In this document: positions 27,192 through 35,270 of the stretch, in pieces
Position numbering within the stretch: position 1 is the stretch's first letter
Layout of the letters: each line of letters starts with the position of its first letter
Assembly (NCBI GenBank): GCA_026390635.1
Contig: JAPLFO010000149.1
Span: 1 to 64,000, forward strand
Length of the DNA stretch: 64,000 bases
Reading direction: 5' to 3'
Origin: Ignavibacteriales bacterium
Lineage (GTDB): Bacteria; Bacteroidota; Ignavibacteria; UBA10030; UBA8401
Position numbers and translations under genes: made by a program
Notes under the pieces: generated by a model
What the model saw: the letters and a program-made list of their open reading frames with translations, nothing else
Database searches by the model: none
Told to the model about the DNA's origin: nothing

Positions 27192-28070
27192 TTACGAGTT
27201 CATAGCCTTTCGATTTCGATCTTCTTCAATGCCCGTCTTGAACTGTTTTAATGATTGAAATACAAATTCAGGCATCTGTTCATCATACGAGCGGTCACCA
27301 ACCATATCGGCTAAGAGCCGCAACGCGGATTCTCTTGCCAACTCTTCATTGAGAATGTTGATGATCCTCACAAGCGTAGTTTCTGTGCAGATATCTCCGG
27401 CATCTCTGCCAAGAAGTCGTGCACTCACAAGATCGTAGTCAAGTTTTGCCGCAAATAGATCATCATCCGAAGTGTAAAACCGATCTTCATTACCGGCATC
27501 GATGTACTTTGTGAGAATATATCGAAGGTCCACCGCATCCTTCTTTCGCTCCGGATAAGCATCTTTCCACGAACACAGCTTCATCACTGCCAGCGCAGCC
27601 GGTGTACAAACCTTCACAACAACTTCCGGTTCGACGGATACGCGAACGGCGATTGAACTTTGGAGCGCCTCTTCGAATCCATCGGTCCTCATCAATACAT
27701 CGGAGGTTGGAGGCCAGGCAATAATGCCAACGGGATTCTCCAGCGGTCCAAAGGGAACGATATCAACGATGGTGCCGGAGACATAAAGCCGTTGCTTCTT
27801 CTTGCTGTCCTTATCATACGATTTCAGATCGACAAGGTCATTGACAACGGTCTCGAACTGTTCCCATGTTTCAATGCGAATGCCCAGATCAATATCGAGC
27901 GACGCACGCCGTGTCGGGATGTTATGGATCGCGCTGAAAACAATGTCACGGGCAGTGGCACCGACGACCAAGAACGATATTCTATGCCTGCTTGTGATCT
28001 CTGCCAGATCTGTAAGAACTTTTACGACGGCAGGTTCAACTCTATTTGAAATGTCTTTTAAGTATGTCAT
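27192..28070 (-). CDS. AbiEii-type nucleotidyltransferase toxin (type IV toxin-antitoxin)
   Basis: The 292-residue protein has the DNA polymerase beta-like nucleotidyltransferase signature of AbiEii/MenT toxins. G-A-T-A-R-D (about residues 38-43) is followed by S-L-D-I-D-L-G-I (about 57-64), giving the D-x-D metal pair. Further on is the family motif M-K-L-C-S-W-K-D-A-Y, then K-K-D-A-V-D-L-R-Y-I-L near 160-185, which carries the lysine and aspartate expected in motif III/IV. Family members transfer nucleotides to RNA targets such as tRNA and arrest growth. The start overlaps the antitoxin's last 29 bases, so the two are translationally coupled in the antitoxin-then-toxin order normal for AbiE. 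It may act in phage defence; this is inferred from family membership. Confidence 0.85.
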   Translation of the reverse strand: MTYLKDISNRVEPAVVKVLTDLAEITSRHRISFLVVGATARDIVFSAIHNIPTRRASLDIDLGIRIETWEQFETVVNDLVDLKSYDKDSKKKQRLYVSGTIVDIVPFGPLENPVGIIAWPPTSDVLMRTDGFEEALQSSIAVRVSVEPEVVVKVCTPAALAVMKLCSWKDAYPERKKDAVDLRYILTKYIDAGNEDRFYTSDDDLFAAKLDYDLVSARLLGRDAGDICTETTLVRIINILNEELARESALRLLADMVGDRSYDEQMPEFVFQSLKQFKTGIEEDRNRKAMNS

Positions 28071-29079
28071 TGATCAATTCTGCCGCTTCAAGTGCGCGGG
28101 TATCCCCTATGGCCAATAGATCAGCGTAAACAAGTAATGGATGGACGGTTGCTGTATCTTCATCTTCAGCAGTAAAGTTCCAGAACTGCTCTCGCAATTC
28201 AATCGCTCCCTTATCATCTTTTCGAAGCCTTAGCGTCTTCATGAGGTCATCGACCGGTTGACGCATGAAGATTGTAATCACTTCGGGTTTCAAGTAGTTG
28301 GTAAGCTTGTTGGCAGCAACTTCGCCGCCCCAGTACGCACCCAAAGCCCTGATGTCTGTATCTCTCCAGAAGAGTTCACGTGCAGCAGTGTACCGCCCGC
28401 GAAATGTTTTCGCCCTGTATTTCATCACGTACGCATTCGCCCATTTGTCGGCAAGCTCCTGCTTCTGCACCAAGGTTCGGCCACGGTCAGCAAGTTCGAT
28501 CAGATAGTTCTTCCGCGTCAGATCCCTCATTACGGCCACAACAGTTCCGAGAGCAACTTCTGCCGCTTCTGCAATTTCCCGGTATGTGCATTTTACAAGA
28601 TTTTCTTTACAGAGAAGCGCAAACACGACTCGAATACCGGCTGCGCCAAAAATATTTTCCGTCTCCGCCTCATTCTGGCCCGGCAGATCTGTTCCGGCTT
28701 TGTTGCCGTACATGAATATGTAGATTGGGGGTCTGTTGATATATGCATTCCCGGCCATATCTATAAACTGGATATGCCTGTCTCGCATAATTTTGGCGAG
28801 CGTGGGAGTCACATGTTTTGTGATAAGAAGATTCGTCTCGGGATTTTTATTGTTCTGTGCAGCAACTTTCGCGATTGTGAATTCATTGATCGTGAGTTTG
28901 ATTTCCACGTTGAAGAGCGGAGCATTGATATCGTCCCTCACCCGCAACGTCCCATCAGTGGTCACGTCGCGAAGAAATACATTACCATGCGCATAGACAG
29001 CTCTGAGACAGGTTTCCTTCTCCAAGACATTCAATACCTGATTGACCAGCTCAGCTTCGTTTTGTGCTTTATTTTTCAT
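28042..29079 (-). CDS. AbiEi-family antitoxin/transcriptional regulator (COG4861-like)
   Basis: The 345-residue protein has an N-terminal alpha/beta region with V-E-I-K-L-T-I-N-E-F near residues 55-64 and R-D-R-H-I-Q-F-I-D-M-A-G-N-A-Y near 98-112. A winged-helix segment follows near 165-200 (C-T-Y-R-E-I-A-E-A-A-E-V-A-L-G-T-V, L-T-R-K-N-Y-L-I). A C-terminal domain of about 140 residues contains L-G-A-Y-W-G-G-E-V-A-A-N-K-L, a motif shared with AbiEi-type antitoxins. AbiEi proteins neutralise the toxin and repress their own promoter by binding inverted repeats. Two symmetrical four-half-site operators lie directly upstream (29083-29135 and 29160-29212), strongly suggesting autoregulation. The family assignment is good; the exact antitoxin activity is inferred from the adjacent toxin. 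Confidence 0.82.
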   Translation of the reverse strand: MKNKAQNEAELVNQVLNVLEKETCLRAVYAHGNVFLRDVTTDGTLRVRDDINAPLFNVEIKLTINEFTIAKVAAQNNKNPETNLLITKHVTPTLAKIMRDRHIQFIDMAGNAYINRPPIYIFMYGNKAGTDLPGQNEAETENIFGAAGIRVVFALLCKENLVKCTYREIAEAAEVALGTVVAVMRDLTRKNYLIELADRGRTLVQKQELADKWANAYVMKYRAKTFRGRYTAARELFWRDTDIRALGAYWGGEVAANKLTNYLKPEVITIFMRQPVDDLMKTLRLRKDDKGAIELREQFWNFTAEDEDTATVHPLLVYADLLAIGDTRALEAAELINDILKRHFK

Positions 29080-29082
29080 AAC

Positions 29083-29135
29083 TGTTCAAATATTTAGCAT
29101 GTTCATTTATATTGAACATACAATATTTATGAACA
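29083..29135 (-). promoter_or_regulatory. Operator 1 of the AbiE-type operon: four symmetrical half-sites
   Basis: TGTTCA occurs at 29083 and 29100 and its complement TGAACA at 29113 and 29130. The arrangement is half-site, 11, half-site, 7, half-site, 11, half-site, perfectly symmetrical about 29109. It begins 4 bases upstream of the antitoxin start codon. Two dimers of a winged-helix repressor binding side by side would fit; the presumed ligand is the AbiEi-family protein. Confidence 0.75.
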
Positions 29136-29159
29136 CATGTCAAGTTCCGGGCAGGAAAT

Positions 29160-29212
29160 TGTTCGTAAATCTGCATTGTTCATATATATTGAACAATGAA
29201 ACAATTTGAACG
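29160..29212 (-). promoter_or_regulatory. Operator 2: same four-half-site layout, 77 bases upstream
   Basis: Half-sites are TGTTCG (29160), TGTTCA (29177), TGAACA (29190) and TGAACG (29207), with the same 11-7-11 spacing as operator 1. The inner palindrome extends to ATTGTTCA/TGAACAAT with a TATATAT centre (29175-29197). Every half-site is displaced by exactly 77 bases from its operator 1 counterpart. Looser half-sites continue at 29214 (TGAACG) and 29230 (TGAACA). Confidence 0.7.
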
Positions 29213-29379
29213 GTGAACGCTGAAATCATTGAACATTGACGAAAACAACTCCTCCCGGCTCTGTTTCAGCATTTGTATCCCCAAAGCGGACACACGAATT
29301 TCCCTAATTACGCCATTTTCTCTCTTCGATCAAACATCGACGGTTGAAGATTGGAACCGCACATATTTGTGGTTCCATC

Positions 29380-29487
29380 CAGCAGAGCCGGTAGCAAGTT
29401 TGATTCCACGGTTTCCATTGGCCTACCGATAGCGTTGGCAGGCGGATTGCCCTATCAAAGTGAAGATCCCGTTTGAGATCCACGGAG
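29380..29487 (+). repeat. Degenerate relative of the mosaic element (copy 4)
   Basis: Fragments such as CAGAGCCGGTAGCAAG, GATTGCCCTATCAAAGTGAA, GATCCCGTTTGAGATCC and CACGGAGC follow the order of the tail in copies 1 and 3, and the same terminator follows. The central stems are largely lost and GGCCTACCGATAGCGTTGGC replaces them. Relationship is suggested by order and by the shared terminator, not by extensive identity. Nothing else is recognised between 29236 and 29380. Confidence 0.4.
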
Positions 29488-29489
29488 CA

Positions 29490-29521
29490 AAAAATCCCGA
29501 TCAGCAATGATCGGGATTTTT
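29490..29521 (-). terminator. Bidirectional terminator, copy of 27025-27054
   Basis: AAAAATCCCGATC pairs with GATCGGGATTTTT around AGCAAT. It lies 43 bases past the minus-strand stop of the sigma-factor operon (29564), so it probably ends that transcript. The stem and loop are the same as at 27025, which links the two repeat-bearing spacers. Confidence 0.75.
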
Positions 29522-29563
29522 CATTTCACAAAAACCGCTGCGGCAGCCGTTGACGGACGCGTG

Positions 29564-30217
29564 TTATTCGCTGCCACCCTGCAATTCCTTCTGCATTCTT
29601 CGGATGTCTTGCAGGATCGGCCCTTTGGATTTCTTCCATTCGCGCTTCGAGACGAAATAGCCGAACAGATAGACCATGGCGACGAAGCCGAAACTGGTTA
29701 AAATCCCCGCCAATGCGTTGTGGATGTCAAAGTATCTCCTGAAGACATCGATAATATACGGTGAAGCCGCCGAGGCCAGCAGTGATGTTACCACCAGAGA
29801 CATCACGAAATACGGCGCCGACATAAATTGATACCGCGCAGCGGCTCTGTGGAGAAAGAGAGTCACCGGCGCAGCATAATCGATCGTGCCGAGTTTTTTT
29901 ATCTGCAGATGCAGACCTATCGCAAGCCCCAAAAAGATCAGCATGATCAAAGCCTTGAGCGGAAAAGTGTTGTCAATGTGGTGAGAAGGATCTATCATTG
30001 CAATGGCCGCTACAACAAAAGAAAACAGCCAGAGTCCAGCAGCGATCCGCCAGAGGGGCGTCGCTTTTTTGAGAAGTTTCAATTGTTTGGCGTCCTCGGC
30101 TTTGAGTACTTCAATCAGGTTGTCAACGGTACTGTCAATGCTATTCATCGCTTCCTCCTGTTTTGCCTGTGGAGCCTTGATGGCATATCGATGTTCCTTC
30201 AGATCTTCAAGTTTCAT
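29564..30217 (-). CDS. Four-helix membrane protein, putative anti-sigma partner
   Basis: The 217-residue protein has a hydrophilic N-terminal region of about 55 residues (K-L-E-D-L-K-E-H-R-Y-A-I-K-A-P). Four transmembrane segments follow: near residues 57-78 (W-R-I-A-A-G-L-W-L-F-S-F-V-V), 87-106, 138-158 and 170-190. The C-terminal tail is basic. I do not recognise a named family. Its ATG overlaps the sigma-factor stop by 11 bases, so the two are coupled. A cytoplasmic N-terminal helix with a membrane anchor is the usual layout for an anti-sigma factor, but no ASD or zinc motif is visible. The role is therefore inferred from context only. Confidence 0.6.
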   Translation of the reverse strand: MKLEDLKEHRYAIKAPQAKQEEAMNSIDSTVDNLIEVLKAEDAKQLKLLKKATPLWRIAAGLWLFSFVVAAIAMIDPSHHIDNTFPLKALIMLIFLGLAIGLHLQIKKLGTIDYAAPVTLFLHRAAARYQFMSAPYFVMSLVVTSLLASAASPYIIDVFRRYFDIHNALAGILTSFGFVAMVYLFGYFVSKREWKKSKGPILQDIRRMQKELQGGSE

Positions 30218-30731
30218 TGCCGTTCTCCTCCATCATCTCTTTCAATGCTTTTCGGATCCGATGAAGCTTTACCCGGATGTTCACCTCCGAAATGCCAAGG
30301 ATGTCCGCACTTTGTTTCGATCCCACATCTTCCAGATAGAGAGAAATTAACGCTCGATCGACAGGCGACAGGATATTGATGCAGCGATACAATTGATCAA
30401 GCGAACGCATTTCCTCTTCTGCTTCCTCATGATTCGCTTCCGGAATCAGATCAATAGTAGCTGAAGCTTCCAGGTCAATGTGTTTCTTCCGGCGTTGTTC
30501 CGTTCGCAGGTGACTGAGGCAGGTATTGACCGTGATTCGATAGATCCAGGTGCTGATGGCGGATTGGGACCGAAAAGTATCAAAACTCTTCCAGATATTG
30601 ATGAGGATTTCCTGGTAGACATCGTTCCGCTCATCCTTGTCATGAACATATCCGCAGCATATCCGGAATATCCGGTCGCTGTTCGATTTGATGATTTCTC
30701 TATAACGGGTTTCTTTTTCCATCAATCTCAT
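30207..30731 (-). CDS. ECF-type RNA polymerase sigma factor
   Basis: The 174-residue protein has region 2 (D-V-Y-Q-E-I-L-I-N-I-W-K-S-F with the downstream S-A-I-S-T-W-I-Y-R-I-T-V-N-T, about residues 38-75). It has region 4 (L-S-P-V-D-R-A-L-I-S-L-Y-L, then A-D-I-L-G-I-S-E-V-N-I-R-V-K-L-H-R-I-R-K, about 120-160). No extra domains are present. It belongs to the extracytoplasmic-function group and is co-transcribed with a membrane protein that may be its regulator. Upstream, TGTAAC (minus strand, near 30771) and CGTC (near 30752) are spaced somewhat closer than a typical ECF promoter, so autoregulation is possible but unproven. Confidence 0.88.
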   Translation of the reverse strand: MRLMEKETRYREIIKSNSDRIFRICCGYVHDKDERNDVYQEILINIWKSFDTFRSQSAISTWIYRITVNTCLSHLRTEQRRKKHIDLEASATIDLIPEANHEEAEEEMRSLDQLYRCINILSPVDRALISLYLEDVGSKQSADILGISEVNIRVKLHRIRKALKEMMEENGNET

Positions 30732-31109
30732 CCTTCATATCTTAGATGACGGAAGGACAGATTTGTTACAAAAAAGATGATAGCAAATCGCCCCGAATTG
30801 CCGCATAATGGTTAATGTAGTCTATACGATCGGCACTGGCAAGAGGGAGACTCATAGACCGTGGGTTCCCGCTTGAGAATCTCAGATGGCCCCCTTCCTA
30901 CTGCTTCTATCCCAAACCATTCGCTACGGATGCTGCTCCGGTATTCCAAATCCTGTGTCTTTCGTTCTGTCCTTTCCCTTCGGATAGATGATGATTCAGC
31001 CGGAATTATTGAAACAGATATTGGAATTTCTTCATTTACTTCTTTACCATAGAATGCTTATTTTCATAATCCTCCAATAGATCCCGAATTTCTTATCGGA
31101 GAAGCCGCA
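30732..31109. other. 378-base divergent spacer; no gene recognised
   Basis: It lies between the divergent ECF sigma operon and the DUF1846 gene and must carry both promoters. A possible ECF-type motif for the minus-strand gene is noted at about 30750-30771. The plus-strand open frame in its middle has no coding character and no family match that I can see. Confidence 0.35.
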
Positions 31110-32627
31110 ATGCCACAAGCCGTCGGATTTGATAATGCACGCTACCTTAAGGAACAGACTCAACCGATCCTTGACCGGGTACAACAGTTAGACAATAAAC
31201 TGTATCTCGAATTCGGAGGGAAATTGTTGTTTGATTTTCATGCGGCGCGCGTGCTTCCCGGATATGATCCGAATGTGAAAATGCTGCTCCTGCAACAGTT
31301 GCGAGATAAATCCGAGATCATTCTCTGTATCTACGCAGGCGACATCGAACGGAAGAAGATCCGGGGAGATTTCGGCATCACCTATGATGCAGATGCCCTC
31401 AAACTGATCGACGACCTGCGCCAATGGAATATCAATGTCGCCTCTGTCGTCATCACGCGATATGATAATCAGCCGTCGGCCGGCGCATTTAAGAACAAAC
31501 TGGAACGATCGGGTATGCGCGTCTACACACACCGTGCAACAGAGGGATATCCGATGGATGTCGACACGATCGTGAGCGACAAGGGATATGGGGCAAACGA
31601 GTATATCGAGACGACCAAACCGATTGTTGTGGTCACCGGACCCGGACCCGGCAGCGGAAAACTGGCCACCTGTCTTTCCCAACTCTACCATGAGCACCGG
31701 CAGGGAATCCGCGCAGGATACGCAAAATTTGAAACATTCCCCATCTGGGATCTGCCGTTGAAACATCCGGTCAACATCGCGTATGAAGCGGCAACCGCGG
31801 ACATCAGTGATTTCAACATGATCGATTCGTTCCATCTCGAAGCATATAATCAACGATCTGTCAACTATAACCGCGATATGGAAGCTTTTCCTCTTCTGCG
31901 GCGGATCATCGAGAAAATCACCGGGGCAGCATCATTCTACCAATCCCCAACCGATATGGGAGTCAACCGGGCCAGCACAGGGATCGTCGATGATGAAGCG
32001 ATCCGCGAAGCGGCTCATCAGGAGATCATCCGCCGCTATTTCCGGTATTCATGTGAGTATGCTGCCGGATTTGCAGAAAAAGCAACTGTGGATCGAGTAA
32101 CGCTCCTGCTCGATGAGCTTCATCTCAATGTCGAAGACCGGATCGTTGTCCGGCATGCCCGTATGGCTGCGAAAGAATGTGAAAAAAAACAAAATGGGAA
32201 CGAAGGAATTTTTTGCGGAGCAGCGCTTGAACTCAAGGACGGAACGATCATCACCGGAATGAATTCTCCGTTGATGCATGCCTCCTCTGCGCTGGTGTTG
32301 AATGCCATAAAGCGTCTCAGCGCAATTCCCGACGACAGGCATCTCCTTCCCCCGAACATCATCGATTCAATCAGCCATTTGAAAAGGGATGTGCTCCGCG
32401 GAAAAATGATGAGTCTCGATTTGGAGGAAACGCTTATTGCTCTCAGTATCGGTGCAGCAAACGATGCCTCGTTACAGATGGTCCTCGCAAAACTCAAATA
32501 TCTGCGGGGATGTGAAGTGCACATGACTCATATCCCGACACCGGGTGATGAAGCCGGACTCCGGAAACTCGGCGTCAACCTCACCACCGACCCGGACTTC
32601 TCGACAAAACGCCTATTCATCTCCTGA
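31110..32627 (+). CDS. DUF1846 family protein
   Basis: The 505-residue protein matches DUF1846 (PF08903) over its whole length. It starts F-D-N-x-x-Y-L-x-x-Q and has L-Y-L-E-F-G-G-K-L near residues 31-39 and D-F-H-A-A-R-V-L-P-G-Y near 42-52. It also has I-C-I-Y-A-G-D-I-E-R-K-K-I-R-G-D-F-G near 73-90 and the nucleotide-loop-like V-V-V-T-G-P-G-P-G-S-G-K-L-A-T-C near 170-185. It is cytoplasmic with no signal. Structures exist for the family but its reaction is not established. The G-P-G-S-G-K loop suggests nucleotide or phosphoryl binding. A bidirectional terminator follows at 32710. Confidence 0.9.
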   Translation: MPQAVGFDNARYLKEQTQPILDRVQQLDNKLYLEFGGKLLFDFHAARVLPGYDPNVKMLLLQQLRDKSEIILCIYAGDIERKKIRGDFGITYDADALKLIDDLRQWNINVASVVITRYDNQPSAGAFKNKLERSGMRVYTHRATEGYPMDVDTIVSDKGYGANEYIETTKPIVVVTGPGPGSGKLATCLSQLYHEHRQGIRAGYAKFETFPIWDLPLKHPVNIAYEAATADISDFNMIDSFHLEAYNQRSVNYNRDMEAFPLLRRIIEKITGAASFYQSPTDMGVNRASTGIVDDEAIREAAHQEIIRRYFRYSCEYAAGFAEKATVDRVTLLLDELHLNVEDRIVVRHARMAAKECEKKQNGNEGIFCGAALELKDGTIITGMNSPLMHASSALVLNAIKRLSAIPDDRHLLPPNIIDSISHLKRDVLRGKMMSLDLEETLIALSIGAANDASLQMVLAKLKYLRGCEVHMTHIPTPGDEAGLRKLGVNLTTDPDFSTKRLFIS

Positions 32628-32709
32628 TCACCCGTTATGGGAAAAATCCGCCGAACAATAGGGTTACCAACATTCTAATGTATTCGTGCCTCTTTCGCAG
32701 CCCCAAACA

Positions 32710-32736
32710 AAAATCCCCAAGATACTTGGGGATTTT
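32710..32736. terminator. Bidirectional terminator between convergent genes
   Basis: AAAATCCCCAAG and CTTGGGGATTTT pair around ATA. It lies between the DUF1846 stop (32627, plus) and the hydrolase stop (32796, minus) and has A/T tails on both sides. Confidence 0.85.
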
Positions 32737-32795
32737 GCTTTAATGCGTGTCTGTACTCATATTCCGGCGTTTTGAATTCCTACTGCGAGAACGCT

Positions 32796-33785
32796 TTACT
32801 TCTTCTGCCAGCGATCATTCGCTTCCAGCACCGATCGCGGTCCGTCGCCATTGAGCCAGACTTTGGCGTCGGGATTATCTCGCAGCCAGGCATCCCAGAA
32901 CGCTGTACTGAGTGCAAGGACAACGCGGTGATGATTCGGATTTCTCTTTTCAGCGTCGCCGGGGAGCGCCCGATCGGAGAACGCCGAATGTTCTGCCCGG
33001 TCAAGCACTAATTCATTTTTGCTGCCCGAAGGAAGTGCAGGAAATACCGCCATGCGGGATTCCGGATCTCCGCCTCCAACTAATCCGAAATCTTTTGTCC
33101 CGGTCATCAGCAGCCATGGAATCTTTACGGCACCGAAGGCTTGCTCGGCGCTCCCCCGTTTCGGACTGCTCGGACTGAACGCGATTGCCGCTGTAATTCT
33201 TGCATCGGTGAACGGTGCGGCACCCAACGGAGTCCTTTGTCCGCTCACAGCCTGAGTTGTTACCGCACCGAACGAATGTCCTGACATGCCGATCCGTTTC
33301 AAATTGAGCCGTCCGGATAAGAGATGGCCGGCGGCCTTGTTCCAGCTTTCCAGTTGATCGAGTACTACCGGAATGTCTTTCACGCGAAGAAGAAAATTTT
33401 TCAGATTTGCCGCATTCTGCATCGCCTTCATCCGCTCAGCTCGAGGCTTATCCTGCCATACGGAAACGTCGCTCCCCGGATGTTGAAGGAACACAGCGAC
33501 ATATCCCCGCACGGCCCAGTGCTTCCCAAGATATGCGCTGCCCTCTCACGAACCTCCCAATCCATGGCTGAAAAGCACCACGGGCGCTGGAGCGTCATTT
33601 TTGCTGATGTAAACACGAATCGGAATTTCCCGATCTCTCCCATCGTCATTGACCGTAAGGTCGATGATTTCGACCTTTTCCGAATCTGATAGAATCATCG
33701 GGTCATAGGGATGCATTTGCGCAGAGAGTCGCACGGTCGAAGTTAGCAGTACGCCTGCAAGGAAAAAGAATGCCTGATAATGCAC
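32796..33785 (-). pseudogene. Alpha/beta-hydrolase (dienelactone-hydrolase/PAF-acetylhydrolase-like) with in-frame TGA
   Basis: One reading frame spans the region but contains TGA at 33548-33546. Before the stop are a signal-like hydrophobic stretch and V-V-L-F-S-H-G-L-G-G-S, the oxyanion strand. After it come Y-L-G-K-H-W-A-V-R-G-Y-V-A-V-F, the nucleophile elbow G-M-S-G-H-S-F-G-A (serine), and later D-R-A-E-H-S-A-F-S-D for the histidine. A single C-to-T change (CGA to TGA, Arg to stop) explains the break because frame and spacing are intact. I take a GTG near 33785 as the start because it gives a compact signal peptide. Family: exported esterases of the COG4188 type. It may be a pseudogene, a read-through gene or a base-call error. 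Confidence 0.75.
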
Positions 33786-34077
33786 CCATATATTCCAGGC
33801 AGATGCCGTTCGCCTCCGGTAAAATATTAATCTGCAAGGACATAGTCTTACCGGCAAGACATCGTTCGCCGATTTCACAATCACTCTTTGATCTGCCGAT
33901 GACAAGGTATGACCTCCCATTCTCATTTCAGCACTTGTTGTGTCTTGGTATGCGAACTTCCAATTAGCTGCTAATAACTCGCGTTACGCAAAACACATCC
34001 TTTGCAACTTCGGTGATTGTTTTTATGTCACTCCCAACGGAGATTGAAATCAAGAAGGTTCCTTCAATCTATAAACA

Positions 34078-34225
34078 TTACATCCCTTCGGGATTTCTCC
34101 CAAAAAACAATCGGTAACACTAATTACTTCGCTGCTCGTGGTAAAAGCTCCGAAGGAGCGATATGATTATAACATAATCAAAATACTAAGATCAAACCCC
34201 GTGAGGGGTGACATGTAGATTCATT
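34078..34225. repeat. Cluster of three small hairpins (REP-like)
   Basis: Three short GC hairpins stand within 150 bases of A/T-rich sequence: ATCCC-TTC-GGGAT (34082-34094), GCTCC-GAA-GGAGC (34147-34159, followed by GATATGATTATAAC), and CCCC-GTGA-GGGG (34197-34208, followed by TGACATGTAGATTC). The shared right flank G-A-(T/C)-A-T-G and regular spacing suggest tandem units of one palindromic repeat type. The remainder of 33927-34317 shows nothing. Confidence 0.55.
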
Positions 34226-34317
34226 CTCTTTTGCATAACATCAGTTAATAAGTCTGCGGCGCTCGCTGGTGAATCCTCTGAAGCCCGGAACGGCGAATCC
34301 TGACTTCCGGATGCTGT

Positions 34318-35244
34318 TTACTCTGCGTCCGCCGGTGCATTGTCACCCGCAGAAAATCTGTATTGAATTCCGAGGGAGAAGTACCCTGAGGCATCCAGTT
34401 GTTTCGTTGCAAGAGTGGTTGTTCCGGATAGAATAGTCAGCGTTCGTCGCGAGATCGAACCGATCTCAGTATTCAGCCCGAATGCATCCGACAGTTTTAT
34501 TGCGCATCGTACTGCGATCTTTGCACCGGTTGTTCTCAATTGGAGATCGTTTGATGACACCGCATAATCGCCATTGTTTGCGATTCGCATACGTTCCCCG
34601 GCCGCACTGATGTTCGCTTGCAGTGTAACGCTCTTGCCTGCCAGATATCGCAGCGAAAATGAAAATGGGAGAATGACCGTGCTCGACCAATCGTCGTTGA
34701 TAGTCCACCGCAGCCCCACTATTGGCAGAAGCAGATCGCGTCCAAAAAGAGCAGAATAGTTCACTCCGTACATCAAATGAAGAGGGTCGGAGAGCCGATA
34801 GGTACCCATCGCCATAAGGCGAAACCGTATCGTTGGCGGCCCGCTAATAAGTTTATCTTCCGACGTTCCCAGACTTCCGGAGATCAGGTACAGATTTTTC
34901 GATTCTCCAATGTAAGACCAGGATCCCCCCAGCCATGCCGTTGTGATAATGCGCGGTTCGGCTATGATTGAGAGTTCTGTCGTGTTCCTGCGCAGTGATC
35001 CCGTCAGAGCAATCTGCTGGAAGGATCTTTCATCTTCTGCCAAATTTATCGAACGGTAGATCGGAACAACAGCGTTGATCCAGCTCCATCGCGATTCATA
35101 CGTACCGCTGTCTGTCGCAAAGTTTGTCTGCGGAATTCGACCGAATGAAACTCCGATCATTCCGCTGAGCGGACTGTTGTCAAGTGATTCCTGTGCGAGA
35201 GAGGATGAAGTAATCAACAAAATGGCGGCAAGAACTCGGTTCAT
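34318..35244 (-). CDS. Predicted outer-membrane beta-barrel or secreted protein, unknown family
   Basis: The 308-residue product has a signal peptide (M-N-R-V-L-A-A-I-L-L-I-T-S-S-S-L-A-Q). The rest shows alternating polar/hydrophobic strands and repeated G-x-Y/W patterns typical of 8-14-strand barrels, ending Q-Y-R-F-S-A-G-D-N-A-P-A-D-A-E. No catalytic motif is visible and I do not recognise the family. An in-frame ATG at 35274 overlaps the upstream gene's stop. The ATG at 35244, with GGAG 7 bases before it, gives a proper signal peptide and is preferred. It follows the T9SS serine hydrolase with a short gap, so the two are probably co-expressed. Confidence 0.6.
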   Translation of the reverse strand: MNRVLAAILLITSSSLAQESLDNSPLSGMIGVSFGRIPQTNFATDSGTYESRWSWINAVVPIYRSINLAEDERSFQQIALTGSLRRNTTELSIIAEPRIITTAWLGGSWSYIGESKNLYLISGSLGTSEDKLISGPPTIRFRLMAMGTYRLSDPLHLMYGVNYSALFGRDLLLPIVGLRWTINDDWSSTVILPFSFSLRYLAGKSVTLQANISAAGERMRIANNGDYAVSSNDLQLRTTGAKIAVRCAIKLSDAFGLNTEIGSISRRTLTILSGTTTLATKQLDASGYFSLGIQYRFSAGDNAPADAE

Positions 35245-35270
35245 AATGAGACTCCGGAAAAGGTTAAATG

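Noticed and set aside
29160-29212. CRISPR-like repeat or phage operator array at the AbiE spacer
   Set aside because: Half-sites are only 6 bases, spacing is palindromic rather than direct, and no spacers or Cas genes are present.
33546-33548. Selenocysteine or stop-codon recoding at the in-frame TGA
   Set aside because: No hairpin of SECIS type follows the TGA, and the catalytic residue is a serine elsewhere. TGA is a normal stop in many neighbouring genes, so a code change is excluded.
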